Shown: positions 24,682 through 33,100, counted from the stretch's first letter. The stretch is DNA of 38,662 nucleotides from a virus (IMGVR_UViG_3300042524_000214:1-38662), one strand, 5' to 3'. Program-made: numbers and translations. Notes: generated by a model not told the origin, from the sequence alone.

Positions 24682-27459
24682 TTAATTTTTATTTACTTCG
24701 GCTATATATCTGTTGTTAGCCATCTCTTTATCTTTCTGGTCTAGCTTTCTAAGCTCTACTTGTAACTGCTTATCCATTAGGGCTAGCTTATTAGCATCTG
24801 TAGAATTTTGTGAGTCTAGTTTATCCTGGTTTAATTGAATATCACTATTGGTCTTCATTTCTTTTAATGCCATATCAGTTTGCTTACTAATATTTTGAAA
24901 AGATGCTTGGTCTGCTTTTTTATCGGCAGCTCTACCTTGTGCTTGAATCTCTTCACGCATAATTCCAGCCTCTCTATCTCTCTGATTTTGGTCAGCATCC
25001 CAAGCCCTTTGTTTATCTGTCTCTTCTGCTGCTCCTTGTATTTGTTTATCTGCTAGTTCTTGTTCATGTTGTCTTTGTGCTTCAACATCTTTCTGTTTTT
25101 CTGTACGCCCTTTTCTTCCAATAGCTACAAGTTCTGTCATAGTATCTGCTGAGAATAACTCTGCATAATCTAATAAGTCATTTCCTAAAGTGTTCATGTT
25201 TAGGAGAGCTTGCTTCATTGTTTCCAATTCTCTTCGTTTCTTAGGGTCATTAACTGGTAATATACCAATTCTTCTAAGAGGAAAATCTGGGTCAGAAAGG
25301 TGCATAAAGTTTTTATCTCCGTCTGATGAAGAAAAAACAAAATCTACATCTAGATATTCTTTTTGACAATATTGAGCAACTGCCAAATGCAATTCCATAG
25401 CTTTTCTTCTTGCAACAGACATATTGTTGAAAATATCAGCTGTTTGCATGTAAGATGCCTCTGTACCTTGCTTAACTCCAGTAGCTGTTTCGTATGCTGT
25501 TGGTTGTCCTAATCTTTGTGGTGTTATACCAATTTGCTCTAAAGCTTTTCTTAAATAATACTCCGAAAGCTCCATTCTACTTTTGATTTGTTTGTCAAAA
25601 GATACGTCTTGTACCATAAAAGTATTCATGCTTTGGTTTGCACCGCCCATGTTTTGTTTTGTGGTATCCAATGGAACTAATCCTATATCCTTAGCGTGGT
25701 CTCTTAATTTTTCAAGAGATTCCTCGATTGTACCGTAGTCTTTATACTCGGAAGGCAAGAAGTTTATATCAAATAGGAAGAACATTCCAATCTCTTTCTC
25801 TAATAGATTAAATATCTGATTTAAGCAAATATTATAACCAATTTGATAAGGTCTAAGTTTTTGTGCTACTGAGTTTGCTATAATACCAGCTATAGGTATT
25901 TTAACATCAAAAATATTTGATTCCCCTCTAATTTGGTATTCAAGGGGTTCTACTCCTAGGTATAAGTTCTCTGTTAAGAAAGAGTTACCGGCATTAATCT
26001 TAATACCTTTCCAGATTTCTGGTGCCCAAAATTCATACATAGTATTCACTTCAAGATTTTTTTGTATATCTTTTAGTGTCTTTGTACTTATTTTTACAAT
26101 ATTATTTTCTTTGATAAATTCTGGTAAAATATCATCTGTTACAATTGCTGTATCTGTGTAGCCTTGCTCTGTCTCGTAATTTAAAAACCACATTCTTTTC
26201 CAGCTTCTCCAGTATGCTTCTGTAACCTGTAATAAATCTTTTCTTACTACAATATCTTCCCTTTGTAAAGAGCTGTATCTATATCCTAGGTGGTTTTGAT
26301 TTTGCATTGGGCTTAACCAGGAAGGTATTCTTTGTTGCCCATCTGGGGTATCCATAAGTACTTCCCCCATAGGAATATCCAATGAGTTCTGTATCTGTAA
26401 TCCCAAATCATAATCGTAAAAATTGTGGAAAGGTATTGTTTGAACTTGTCCAAACATACCGTTATTCATTTCTTGTTTCCAGTTATGTACTGCTGAATCA
26501 TAACCTGCGTTACCTACAGTACCGTAATTTTTATTTATTTTCTTAATCTCATCAGGCTTTAGCAAGTGAGCATATCTCTTAATAATATCTGAAGGTGCTA
26601 TGTAGAAAACTCTACCGGCATACTCCCCGTCTTGAGGGTATTCGGCAATTACATCCCTAGCAAAGAATGTTTCTAAAGGAGACCATCTCTCTGGTTTGTA
26701 GTGGTCGTATCCAATATAGTAATGTCTAAAAAATCTTCCTGTAAGAACATAGTCTTCCATCTCTTGTTTATCCAACTTGTCCATATAGAACCTCTGTTGG
26801 TCTTTTTCGATGACATGTTCTCCCCATTCAGCAGCTTTAGTCTTCCAATCCTTCATCTCTTTTTCGATTTCAGCTGGAGACACTATTTTTGCTTTTTCTT
26901 GCTCTAACATCTGCATATACTGCTGACGTTCTTCCTCAGATTTAAAATCCTGTTTGTTGGTGTCAATGCCGGCTTTCATTAAAGATATTTCTAACTCTTT
27001 GTTAAAAGTTTCTAAAGCATAGTCACGTACTTTTTTAGTTCTTTCACGTAGAAACTCATTCTGTGAAATATCATCTATACAGTCAACTTTAAAGTCATCT
27101 TTTTGTTCTAACCACTCTCCTACTAATTGTCTGGTTATAATACCAATAAAATCATAGTGCTTAACAAATGTAGGTATTCCTACACTGTCTCCTAACTCTC
27201 TTACTCTGTTTAAAACTTGGTTATCTGGTTCGTAATCTGAATAGGCTAGTCTTCCTTCTAACATTTTATATAAGTCTCTAAACTTAATATTATCTGCTAG
27301 TTGGGATATACCTATAGATTCAAGTGCATCCATACACTTTTTTTGCCACTGAGGAGAATCTTTTATAGAATCCTTTACTGTTTGTGTAGGCAATGAGTGT
27401 GTTGTCGAAACCGAAGTTCCGACACCGTTATAAGAAGAGTGTAAGTTATGACCGTCCAT
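24682..27459 (-). CDS. Portal protein
   Basis: A 925-aa protein. The body (residues about 30-760) shows portal-type features: SDYEPDNQVLNRVRELGDSV, a long clip/stem region with IMANSV-like helices (ISGIIANSVAQKLRPYQIGY-type segment near residue 535), and QIGITPQRLGQPTAYETATG near residue 640, a conserved loop followed by GVKQGTEASYMQTADIFNNM. The C-terminal 150 residues are Gln, Asp and Lys-rich coiled coil. It would form the dodecameric DNA gate. The length suits crAss-like portals. Its own promoter lies 20 bp upstream, and the gene directly follows TerL in transcription order. Confidence 0.85.
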   Translation of the reverse strand: MDGHNLHSSYNGVGTSVSTTHSLPTQTVKDSIKDSPQWQKKCMDALESIGISQLADNIKFRDLYKMLEGRLAYSDYEPDNQVLNRVRELGDSVGIPTFVKHYDFIGIITRQLVGEWLEQKDDFKVDCIDDISQNEFLRERTKKVRDYALETFNKELEISLMKAGIDTNKQDFKSEEERQQYMQMLEQEKAKIVSPAEIEKEMKDWKTKAAEWGEHVIEKDQQRFYMDKLDKQEMEDYVLTGRFFRHYYIGYDHYKPERWSPLETFFARDVIAEYPQDGEYAGRVFYIAPSDIIKRYAHLLKPDEIKKINKNYGTVGNAGYDSAVHNWKQEMNNGMFGQVQTIPFHNFYDYDLGLQIQNSLDIPMGEVLMDTPDGQQRIPSWLSPMQNQNHLGYRYSSLQREDIVVRKDLLQVTEAYWRSWKRMWFLNYETEQGYTDTAIVTDDILPEFIKENNIVKISTKTLKDIQKNLEVNTMYEFWAPEIWKGIKINAGNSFLTENLYLGVEPLEYQIRGESNIFDVKIPIAGIIANSVAQKLRPYQIGYNICLNQIFNLLEKEIGMFFLFDINFLPSEYKDYGTIEESLEKLRDHAKDIGLVPLDTTKQNMGGANQSMNTFMVQDVSFDKQIKSRMELSEYYLRKALEQIGITPQRLGQPTAYETATGVKQGTEASYMQTADIFNNMSVARRKAMELHLAVAQYCQKEYLDVDFVFSSSDGDKNFMHLSDPDFPLRRIGILPVNDPKKRRELETMKQALLNMNTLGNDLLDYAELFSADTMTELVAIGRKGRTEKQKDVEAQRQHEQELADKQIQGAAEETDKQRAWDADQNQRDREAGIMREEIQAQGRAADKKADQASFQNISKQTDMALKEMKTNSDIQLNQDKLDSQNSTDANKLALMDKQLQVELRKLDQKDKEMANNRYIAEVNKN

Positions 27460-27477
27460 ATTTTGTTTTTAAAACCG

Positions 27478-27508
27478 CAAATTTACGAATAAACTAGTTT
27501 ATTACCAA
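27478..27508 (-). promoter_or_regulatory. Portal-gene promoter
   Basis: On the minus strand TTG (27508-27506) and TAAATTTG (27485-27478) have a 20-bp spacer. The predicted start near 27472 gives a leader of about 13 nt. The spacer is occupied by a 16-bp palindrome, described separately. Confidence 0.85.
27488..27503. promoter_or_regulatory. 16-bp perfect palindrome in portal promoter, candidate operator
   Basis: AATAAACTAGTTTATT is its own reverse complement and sits inside the 20-bp spacer between the -33 and -7 elements. A dimeric repressor bound here would block RNA polymerase. None of the other promoters in the window carries the same sequence. Confidence 0.55.
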
Positions 27509-27520
27509 ATTAGTTAAATT

Positions 27521-30280
27521 TTAGAAGTATTTTTTTGTCCTGGTTGAGGCACCATAAAGTCTTTCCGCCATAGTTTTTTCAGGCTTTTTCTTTTGGCTAT
27601 CCTCTTGTTTAGGTCTTCTATTAACAGTGCTTGGCAGCATATAATTGTTGAAAAGATAAAACTCATACCCAAGACATGACATAAAAGATGTCATTCTATC
27701 TACGTTATTGTCTTTCTTAAATGAAATCATCTCATCTAATAATCCAATATCATTTATCATCTGTACTCCAAGTATGGTCTTTTCATTACCTTCCTCGTCT
27801 TTTATTACAAATTCCTGCCTAGCATAGTTTTTAAGCAGCCCAAATAGAAATCTAATATTTTCTGGTGTTGGTGCCCAACCATAACGTCTTTTACCTTGAG
27901 AACGTTGAGTCATGTCAGATTTAAAATCCATAGATTCAACTAACCATAGGTCTGTAGCTCTTTTTCTATCTAAGTACTCTTTGAACCCCATATCGGCATT
28001 CTCCATAAATACTTTGGCATTAAATGCTTGCATTAACAGAAAAATTTGTCTATACAATTTATTATGTGGGTCTGGTCTTGATGCAATAGATGCTACAATT
28101 CTTCCACACCATTTATCCATCCCAATATTAACTTTGTAGATATGAAATGAACCAACAGAGTCTGTTCCAGATTCTTCTTGCTTATAATCATCAAATCCCC
28201 CTACATATAGATAGTCTACTGGTTTTTCACCTGGCAATTCTTCATATAAAACTATCGGTGCATCTACAAATCCTCCTTGATGTGGGTATTCTGCAAGTTC
28301 TTTATTATTTAGTTCATAAAATATCTTTCCGGTACCATCTTGCATTAAGGTAACTCTTTTTCCTGTATCTCCTGATTCTATTAAGAAGTCCTTATGTCTT
28401 TTTGCTTCTAATGCAGGGAAAGGGTTATCTTCAGAAGACATAAAACAATCTTCTGGGTCTAATGGAAACTGTACTCTTTTTTGCTGCTCTAATAATTGAC
28501 CTTTTGAACCACCAATCTTTTTTGCTTCTTCAACTACTCCTTTTAATAACTTACTGTTATTTTCCCAGTTAGTTGTGTGTATCATTATCTTATCCAACTC
28601 ATCCGCATCTTCTAAATCTAAGAATCTAGAAAAAGCTTGTTGTTTTTTGATAAAGCCTTCCTCGTATGCCATCTGTCCTGGGAAAAAAGTTGCAAATTTC
28701 CTTCTCTTCCATGTAATAAATTCTGGGTCTATTTTATTTTCTAATAAGTCCCAATCCATAGGAAGTAAATCATAAGCTTCAGGATTTGATAGTACATCAA
28801 TAGCATCCTTTGATAAATCAGCTTCTCCACCGGTTCCTGCTAGTACTGTAATACATTTAAAACCGTATGGTGTCTTAAACGATGGCAATGCGGCAAGATA
28901 AGGTTTTAAGAAGGCATACTTACCTATCTCATCATAAATAGACACTGACGGAGCTAAACCGGCTGTCTTTTGTGTCTTTGATTTTGCTCCAGACTCTAAA
29001 TTCTGCACGATAAGTGTTGAAAATATAATCGGGTTTGAAGCATCTTCTTTTATTCCAAATGTTGTCTCCCCATTATCCCACTCTTGCTTTAAAATATCAA
29101 TCTGCAATGGCTTATCAATGTAAGTCATAGAAGTCTTAATCTTACTAGTCAAAGCATTAATATCGGAAGAGCTACCTCCAATAACTGAACCAAAGGAGTT
29201 GAACTTTGTTATCGTTCTCCAGTGAGCTAATGATGCTAATATTACAGATTTACCAAAACGTCTAGTGCCATACATTAATAGAGCTTTTGAGTAGAAATTT
29301 GCATTATCTTTATTGATACAACTAACTAAGTTTTCTGCAAAAAACCATTCGTTATCCCTCAAGTCTGGCTGAATATTTGGTTCACTACCGTCTATTTGTG
29401 GGATAGGTGTTCTAAAAAAGTTGAGGTGAAAATATAACCAAGGGTGCATAAAATACCCATTTATGTTAACCCCATGTTTTATTTTATTTAACTCTTCTGA
29501 CCAGAATTGTATTGCTACTGGGTCTTGGTCAAAAAAATGTTTATTTGGATTCCATTTAGGTATGTCTCTTGGGTTCATATTTATGAACATCTCTTTCGAT
29601 GTTCTTAGTGACCAATCAACCGGTATCCTATCTACTATTTCTTTTACGTCTTCCCTTACTAAACATAAAGGCTCTCTCATTAGTAAAGATGCCTTTTTCT
29701 TATTAAAGAATTCAATATTAGCCCCGTCTAACTCATTGTTGATATTTAGTTTAGCTAATTTTTCCTGTATTTTTATTTTCTCATTAAAGACTAAATCTTG
29801 AAATACAATCTCATAAGATTTATACTCTACTTCATCTTCTGTATCAACTTCTTGTGTCAAAACATCCATGTTGTATTTTAAATAATCATCACACTTTTTT
29901 AAATGTAAGTCGATTATTTCAACTGTTTCATCTATAAAGCTTTGTCTTTTTTCTAAACCACGGTCTCCTTCTGATTCAGATATAAACACAGAAAGCCTAC
30001 CAAGTATAGACGTGGTAAGCTCGTTTTCCTGTTTAAATAAAGCCTCTTTAGTTTTTTTAGAGGATTCGACAAAAGAGCGTATTTCTTTTTCAAGTTTTTC
30101 TAGCTCTTTTCCCTTTTGTTTTGGGTCTGAGGTTTCTATTGATGCTACCTGAGTAGCAAAGCTTTTTAAACCTTTTTCGTGTCTTGTATTATCATTCCAA
30201 TAGTTACTTTCAATAACTTTATGGTTCCTCTTAAAGTACTCACGATGGCTTTTTATAAAACTATCAATGTACTCTGACAT
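27521..30280 (-). CDS. terL: Terminase large subunit
   Basis: A 919-aa packaging motor. The N-terminal 200 residues are an extra helical, charged domain. The ATPase follows: Walker A GTRRFGKS (residues 338-345), Walker B SIYDE (447-451). The RNase-H-like nuclease begins near residue 690 with YVGGFDDY (Asp697 or Asp698), has ENADMG (760-765), and acidic residues near 858-862 (NNVDRM). It packages DNA through the portal and makes cuts at headful or end sites. It is longer than most TerL proteins, consistent with crAss-like ones. The start overlaps the preceding stop as TAATG. Confidence 0.95.
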   Translation of the reverse strand: MSEYIDSFIKSHREYFKRNHKVIESNYWNDNTRHEKGLKSFATQVASIETSDPKQKGKELEKLEKEIRSFVESSKKTKEALFKQENELTTSILGRLSVFISESEGDRGLEKRQSFIDETVEIIDLHLKKCDDYLKYNMDVLTQEVDTEDEVEYKSYEIVFQDLVFNEKIKIQEKLAKLNINNELDGANIEFFNKKKASLLMREPLCLVREDVKEIVDRIPVDWSLRTSKEMFINMNPRDIPKWNPNKHFFDQDPVAIQFWSEELNKIKHGVNINGYFMHPWLYFHLNFFRTPIPQIDGSEPNIQPDLRDNEWFFAENLVSCINKDNANFYSKALLMYGTRRFGKSVILASLAHWRTITKFNSFGSVIGGSSSDINALTSKIKTSMTYIDKPLQIDILKQEWDNGETTFGIKEDASNPIIFSTLIVQNLESGAKSKTQKTAGLAPSVSIYDEIGKYAFLKPYLAALPSFKTPYGFKCITVLAGTGGEADLSKDAIDVLSNPEAYDLLPMDWDLLENKIDPEFITWKRRKFATFFPGQMAYEEGFIKKQQAFSRFLDLEDADELDKIMIHTTNWENNSKLLKGVVEEAKKIGGSKGQLLEQQKRVQFPLDPEDCFMSSEDNPFPALEAKRHKDFLIESGDTGKRVTLMQDGTGKIFYELNNKELAEYPHQGGFVDAPIVLYEELPGEKPVDYLYVGGFDDYKQEESGTDSVGSFHIYKVNIGMDKWCGRIVASIASRPDPHNKLYRQIFLLMQAFNAKVFMENADMGFKEYLDRKRATDLWLVESMDFKSDMTQRSQGKRRYGWAPTPENIRFLFGLLKNYARQEFVIKDEEGNEKTILGVQMINDIGLLDEMISFKKDNNVDRMTSFMSCLGYEFYLFNNYMLPSTVNRRPKQEDSQKKKPEKTMAERLYGASTRTKKYF

Positions 30281-30717
30281 TACTTAGTTACTTGTTCTAG
30301 CATACCTTTAAAGAAATCGCTTTCAACAAAATCTTTTCTGGCTTTATCTAAAACACCTAATTCAGTTTCTACTAATTCCCCTTTCTCTAAAACAAACACC
30401 TTTTTTGGAGACCAGGTTTTCATTTCTTTATAGAAAGTTGTTATTTCTTCATTTAAAGGTTCTTTAGAGAACTCCAAATATGTTTCAATATTTGTAACTA
30501 ACCTAAAAAACATAATTTGTAAATCCTTGTTATACAAGATAGCATCTACATAAATGTGTAATAATACATCTCTTACTTCATCTACATTTTTATCTTTAAT
30601 AATATCTTTTACAGAAGTTTTCTTTTCTGTAATAGCTTTATTTTTTTCTTTTACTACTTCATCAAACTCTTTGTACTCTTTGTACAAACTAATGATTTTT
30701 TCTTCTAGTTGTTTCAT
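30280..30717 (-). CDS. Small helical protein at the TerS position
   Basis: A 145-aa protein, almost all helix and charged (MKQLEEKIISLYKEYKEFDE, then VVKEKNKAITEKKTSVKDII), with a central hydrophobic part (LLHIYVDAILYNKDLQIMFF) and an acidic end. It is directly upstream of terL and overlaps it by one base, the usual place of a terminase small subunit. A DNA-binding helix-turn-helix is not obvious, so TerS is only an inference from position. Confidence 0.55.
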   Translation of the reverse strand: MKQLEEKIISLYKEYKEFDEVVKEKNKAITEKKTSVKDIIKDKNVDEVRDVLLHIYVDAILYNKDLQIMFFRLVTNIETYLEFSKEPLNEEITTFYKEMKTWSPKKVFVLEKGELVETELGVLDKARKDFVESDFFKGMLEQVTK

Positions 30718-30718
30718 A

Positions 30719-30913
30719 TTAGTTTTCTTTTTCTTGTATTTTTGCTTTTTCTATTGCAGAGAAAATCTCTTCATCAGAAAGTATTAATAAGTCTGAAATT
30801 TTTTTAGCTCCGGTTAATCTTATTGCACTATAAAGTATTTCTCCAAGACTATACTCTGGAAACTCTTTTGCAAAATTTGGTAATTCTCTAAGTGCGTTAT
30901 TTTTAAAGTTCAT
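30719..30913 (-). CDS. Small unknown protein upstream of terminase
   Basis: A 64-aa helical protein starting MNFKNNALRELPNFAKEFPE. It includes EYSLGEILYSAIRLTGAKKI, then SDLLILSDEEIFSAIEKAKI, a two-helix pattern also found in other Bacteroidota phage proteins beside terminase genes. Start and previous stop overlap as TAATG, and the next gene begins one base after its stop, so translation is coupled. Function unknown. Confidence 0.6.
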   Translation of the reverse strand: MNFKNNALRELPNFAKEFPEYSLGEILYSAIRLTGAKKISDLLILSDEEIFSAIEKAKIQEKEN

Positions 30914-31233
30914 TATTCTACTATTGTTCCTTTTAAATGGAAAGTTATTAATTTTTGTTCGTTTTTGTTATCTACTACTCTTTCTAATACTACTTGCGAT
31001 ATTACTCCAATTTTTTGGTTGTCGTACTCTATTGTAAGTGTGAAGCCGCCCTCTGGCAAAAGTGCTATTGTTGGCATTGTGCATCCACAACTTTTTGTAA
31101 CAGATAAGTGGTTAACCTCACTAAAGTTTATTACTGCTTTTGTATCGGAGCCTTTTTTTATTGTTCCGTAATTAATGTCGTAGTTTTCGTTTTCTACGTT
31201 TTGTACTAATTTGAATCTGCTTTCTATTTTCAT
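30913..31233 (-). CDS. DUF1573-like Ig-fold protein
   Basis: A 106-aa beta-rich protein. The pattern YDINYGTIKKGSDTKAVINF, then a conserved SCGCTMP (residues 48-54), then LPEGGFTLTIEYDNQKIG and a final FHLKGTIVE follows DUF1573, an Ig/ASH-like family common in Bacteroidota: a DFGTI-type strand, SCGCT in the middle, and a GxxxxIxVxYD strand. Bacterial members usually have signal peptides; this one has none. It might be a virion decoration or a small intracellular protein. The role in a packaging operon is unknown. Confidence 0.7.
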   Translation of the reverse strand: MKIESRFKLVQNVENENYDINYGTIKKGSDTKAVINFSEVNHLSVTKSCGCTMPTIALLPEGGFTLTIEYDNQKIGVISQVVLERVVDNKNEQKLITFHLKGTIVE

Positions 31234-31239
31234 TTTTTA

Positions 31240-31551
31240 TTATTTTATATTATCCCATTTTTTTAGTGGGCACATATTTTCTGGGTCTTTCTGAGAACTT
31301 TTAAAAATTAGGTTACACCCACAAGAAGTGCATATTGAATCATCATCTACACTAACATTCATAATAAAGTTTAGCATTTTGTTTAACCTCATTTTTAATG
31401 TATCCATTAAAGATAATTGCTCTTTATTGTCAGAATTTAATGGACAATCTTTACAAATAGCTAACCTTTTTTTCTGTAGGGTGGTTAATACTCCTTTGTG
31501 TTCTCTTCTACTTTTTATAGCTAAATGTGCCTTTTTAAAAATACTGCTCAT
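31240..31551 (-). CDS. Small Cys-rich, probable zinc-binding protein
   Basis: A 103-aa basic protein. Cysteines occur as AICKDCPLN (residues about 31-39) and SICTSCGCNL (about 72-81) with a further Cys in ENMCPLKKW near residue 94: CxxC pairs that suggest one or two zinc sites. The N-terminus is Lys and Arg-rich. It overlaps the previous gene by 17 bp and precedes the DUF1573-like gene. Nucleic acid or protein binding is plausible; no family is named. Confidence 0.65.
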   Translation of the reverse strand: MSSIFKKAHLAIKSRREHKGVLTTLQKKRLAICKDCPLNSDNKEQLSLMDTLKMRLNKMLNFIMNVSVDDDSICTSCGCNLIFKSSQKDPENMCPLKKWDNIK

Positions 31552-31996
31552 GGTCTTTGTTATGTTTATCTTCTAATATTTTCCAGTTTTTGTAAAATGT
31601 ATTTATAATATTCCTGGGAGTTTTGTTAAGTAAATTATAAGTCAATGTACTTACAATAGGCTTGTTAAAATTTTTTAATTTATTTCCATTTTTTACTATC
31701 AGCATACTGTAAAGATAATTGACTCTATCTTTAAGGTCTTCTTTTAGTTTATTATTATTTGTTCTGGCTATAGAACAACCACCAAGATAGTAATTGAATA
31801 ACATTTTCCCAAAATTAGGGAAACTTACTACTACAATTTTCTCATCTTCAGATATTGATTTTTTTAAATAAGAAATGTTTTGTTTTATAATGTCCGCCAA
31901 AAGTACTTTGTCTTTACCCGTTTTGGCTACCAATTCCTCAAGAATATCATCAGTGAAATATATTGCTTTACTTGTCTTTTTGAAAAAGTAGGACAT
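31535..31996 (-). CDS. HU/IHF-like DNA-binding protein candidate
   Basis: The start is placed at MSYFFKKTSKAIYFTDDILE (ATG at 31996); another in-frame ATG at 32020 would lengthen the overlap with the previous gene. The product has 153 aa. The segment LEELVAKTGKDKVLLADIIK, then an amphipathic helix, then VVVSFPNFGKMLFNYYLGG mirrors HU/IHF: two helices around TGK, and an LPxFGxF-type strand. The C-terminal half is basic and helical. IHF-like proteins are a known feature of crAss-like structural regions. I consider this plausible but not secure, since the DNA-binding arm is not clear. Confidence 0.5.
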   Translation of the reverse strand: MSYFFKKTSKAIYFTDDILEELVAKTGKDKVLLADIIKQNISYLKKSISEDEKIVVVSFPNFGKMLFNYYLGGCSIARTNNNKLKEDLKDRVNYLYSMLIVKNGNKLKNFNKPIVSTLTYNLLNKTPRNIINTFYKNWKILEDKHNKDHEQYF

Positions 31997-32327
31997 AGAC
32001 TTCTTTTTTATTTGTAACAAAACTTTCTCGTATACTATTCATATCTGGGGAAAGTATGCTCATTCTTAAATTATTTGGGTGATTTTTTAAATAGCCTTTA
32101 TCTCTTAAATGTACATCTGCAACCCTAATATCCCCATCTTTTTTTCCAGTATCCTCTTTTATAAACTCTTTTGTTTCTTTGTTGTAACCATTTCTGATAT
32201 AATATATTAAAATCAATCTTTCAAAATTTCTCAAGGGTTTATCCTGAGATATTGAGTAAACTCTTAGTATCTTATCAATAAGGTCTATTTCGTTTTTATA
32301 ACTATTTCTTAATGTTGGAAAATTCAC
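31968..32327 (-). CDS. Small protein with possible winged-helix fold, GTG start
   Basis: A 119-aa basic protein with a GTG start at 32327 (MNFPTLRNSYKNEIDLIDKI); no upstream ATG is in frame, and the promoter element at 32344-32351 lies 17 bp before. The order ERLILIYYIRNGYNKETKEF, then GDIRVADVHLRDKGYLKNHP is like a winged-helix domain: helix, recognition helix, then an RDKGYL wing. It may regulate the structural operon or act in packaging. It overlaps the IHF-like gene by 29 bp. Confidence 0.55.
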   Translation of the reverse strand: MNFPTLRNSYKNEIDLIDKILRVYSISQDKPLRNFERLILIYYIRNGYNKETKEFIKEDTGKKDGDIRVADVHLRDKGYLKNHPNNLRMSILSPDMNSIRESFVTNKKEVYVLLFQKDK

Positions 32328-32343
32328 GCTTATAATTTTTCTG

Positions 32344-32351
32344 CAAAGTTA
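32344..32351 (-). promoter_or_regulatory. -7 element before the GTG-start gene
   Basis: On the minus strand TAACTTTG (32351-32344) matches TAnnTTTG. I see no clear TTG 19-20 bp upstream, so the promoter may be weak or need an activator. It serves the genes running into the terminase operon. Confidence 0.55.
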
Positions 32352-32395
32352 TAAACAATTTTTGAATAATCCTAATAAATTAACAAATATTTAAC

Positions 32396-32680
32396 TTAAT
32401 ATTTATCCTGTATCTCTGAGATATTGTTTGTACCTGGTTGAAACCTAAACGTATGGAAGAAAAAAGATTCCACCATTCTTGAAATTAATCTTATCGTTAG
32501 ACAATTGTGCATTTGATATAATCTATACATATCAAATGTTAAGTTACTTACGAAATCTTCGTATTCGTCTAAGTAAGAAGTTGACACTATCTTTTCGGAA
32601 ACATCTTCCCAAACTAAATCGTAGAATTCCTCGTATGTTAATTCCTGGAACTCGTTGTATGAATAATCTTTTGTTGACAT
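32396..32680 (-). CDS. Early small acidic protein, unknown
   Basis: The start is placed at the ATG at 32680 (MSTKDYSYNEFQELTYEEFY); the in-frame ATG at 32770 lies upstream of the promoter and is not transcribed. The product has 94 aa: acidic and Tyr-rich N-terminus, then a helix LTFDMYRLYQMHNCLTIRLI and aromatic SFFFHTFRFQ. It is the first minus-strand gene after the divergent control region. A role as an early regulator or anti-host protein is possible; no family is recognised. Confidence 0.6.
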   Translation of the reverse strand: MSTKDYSYNEFQELTYEEFYDLVWEDVSEKIVSTSYLDEYEDFVSNLTFDMYRLYQMHNCLTIRLISRMVESFFFHTFRFQPGTNNISEIQDKY

Positions 32681-32705
32681 TTTTAAATATTTTTGGTTTA
32701 TGGTG

Positions 32706-32736
32706 CAAAGATACAAAATGCTTTTGATATTTCCAA
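32706..32736 (-). promoter_or_regulatory. Leftward promoter of the divergent control region
   Basis: On the minus strand TTG (32736-32734) and TATCTTTG (32713-32706) with a 20-bp spacer. The predicted start near 32701 gives a 20-nt leader before the ATG at 32680. It faces away from the two rightward promoters that begin 27 bp further on. Confidence 0.85.
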
Positions 32737-32762
32737 AAATGTTAAATAAATAGTTAACTAAT

Positions 32763-32793
32763 TTGGACATTTAAAATATTATATTTAATTTTG
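32763..32793 (+). promoter_or_regulatory. Rightward promoter 1 (upstream copy)
   Basis: TTG (32763-32765), 20-bp spacer, TAATTTTG (32786-32793). Predicted start near 32798. It and the next promoter are copies of the same unit 52 bp apart. Confidence 0.8.
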
Positions 32794-32847
32794 CAAAAAT
32801 ATTTTATAAAAAGCTTGCAGAATTAAAATATTATTTGTAATTTTGCA
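32773..32847 (+). repeat. Direct repeat of promoter core, 52-bp offset
   Basis: A 23-nt stretch covering most of the spacer, the -7 element and three to five following bases occurs at 32773-32795 and 32825-32847 with 21 of 23 bases identical. The copies differ at two spacer bases (A to T and T to G). The repeat explains the two consecutive promoters before the structured RNA. Confidence 0.75.
32815..32845 (+). promoter_or_regulatory. Rightward promoter 2 (downstream copy)
   Basis: TTG (32815-32817), 20-bp spacer, TAATTTTG (32838-32845). The predicted start near 32851 lies immediately before the structured RNA and 12 bp before a 17-codon frame. Confidence 0.85.
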
Positions 32848-32862
32848 TTTTTAAATCATAAA

Positions 32863-32916
32863 ATGGCGTGGGGCTACCTGAAAAGGTTCACGTTGCGGTG
32901 TAAAAACCTAAGCTAA
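32863..32916 (+). other. 17-codon frame at the 5' end of the structured RNA
   Basis: ATG at 32863 opens MAWGYLKRFTLRCKNLS followed by TAA at 32914. It starts 12 nt after the predicted transcription start and runs through the GAAA hairpin and the 5' arm of the long-range helix, so ribosomes would disturb both. It may be a leader peptide, or chance. Confidence 0.3.
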
Positions 32917-33100
32917 ATGGAAGAGGACATCATTTTTTGATGGAGACCGCCAGAGCATGGCTGTTTTAGGTTTCAGCCAAAGTTATACAAGTAGGTGTTC
33001 TAAAAACATAATGTCATCGAATAAGCAATAGGTCTTTCAATAACAAAACAAAAAATCTACAGTTGGTCTAATGGATTAGGTGTTTTTCCGCAACTGGTTT

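Noticed and set aside
29463-29801. Plus-strand 112-codon frame inside TerL
   Set aside because: Antisense shadow of a certain terminase gene with no promoter.
33058-33100. tRNA-like folding around the CTAA-TGGA-TTAG hairpin
   Set aside because: There is no acceptor stem, anticodon arm or T-arm of correct size around it.
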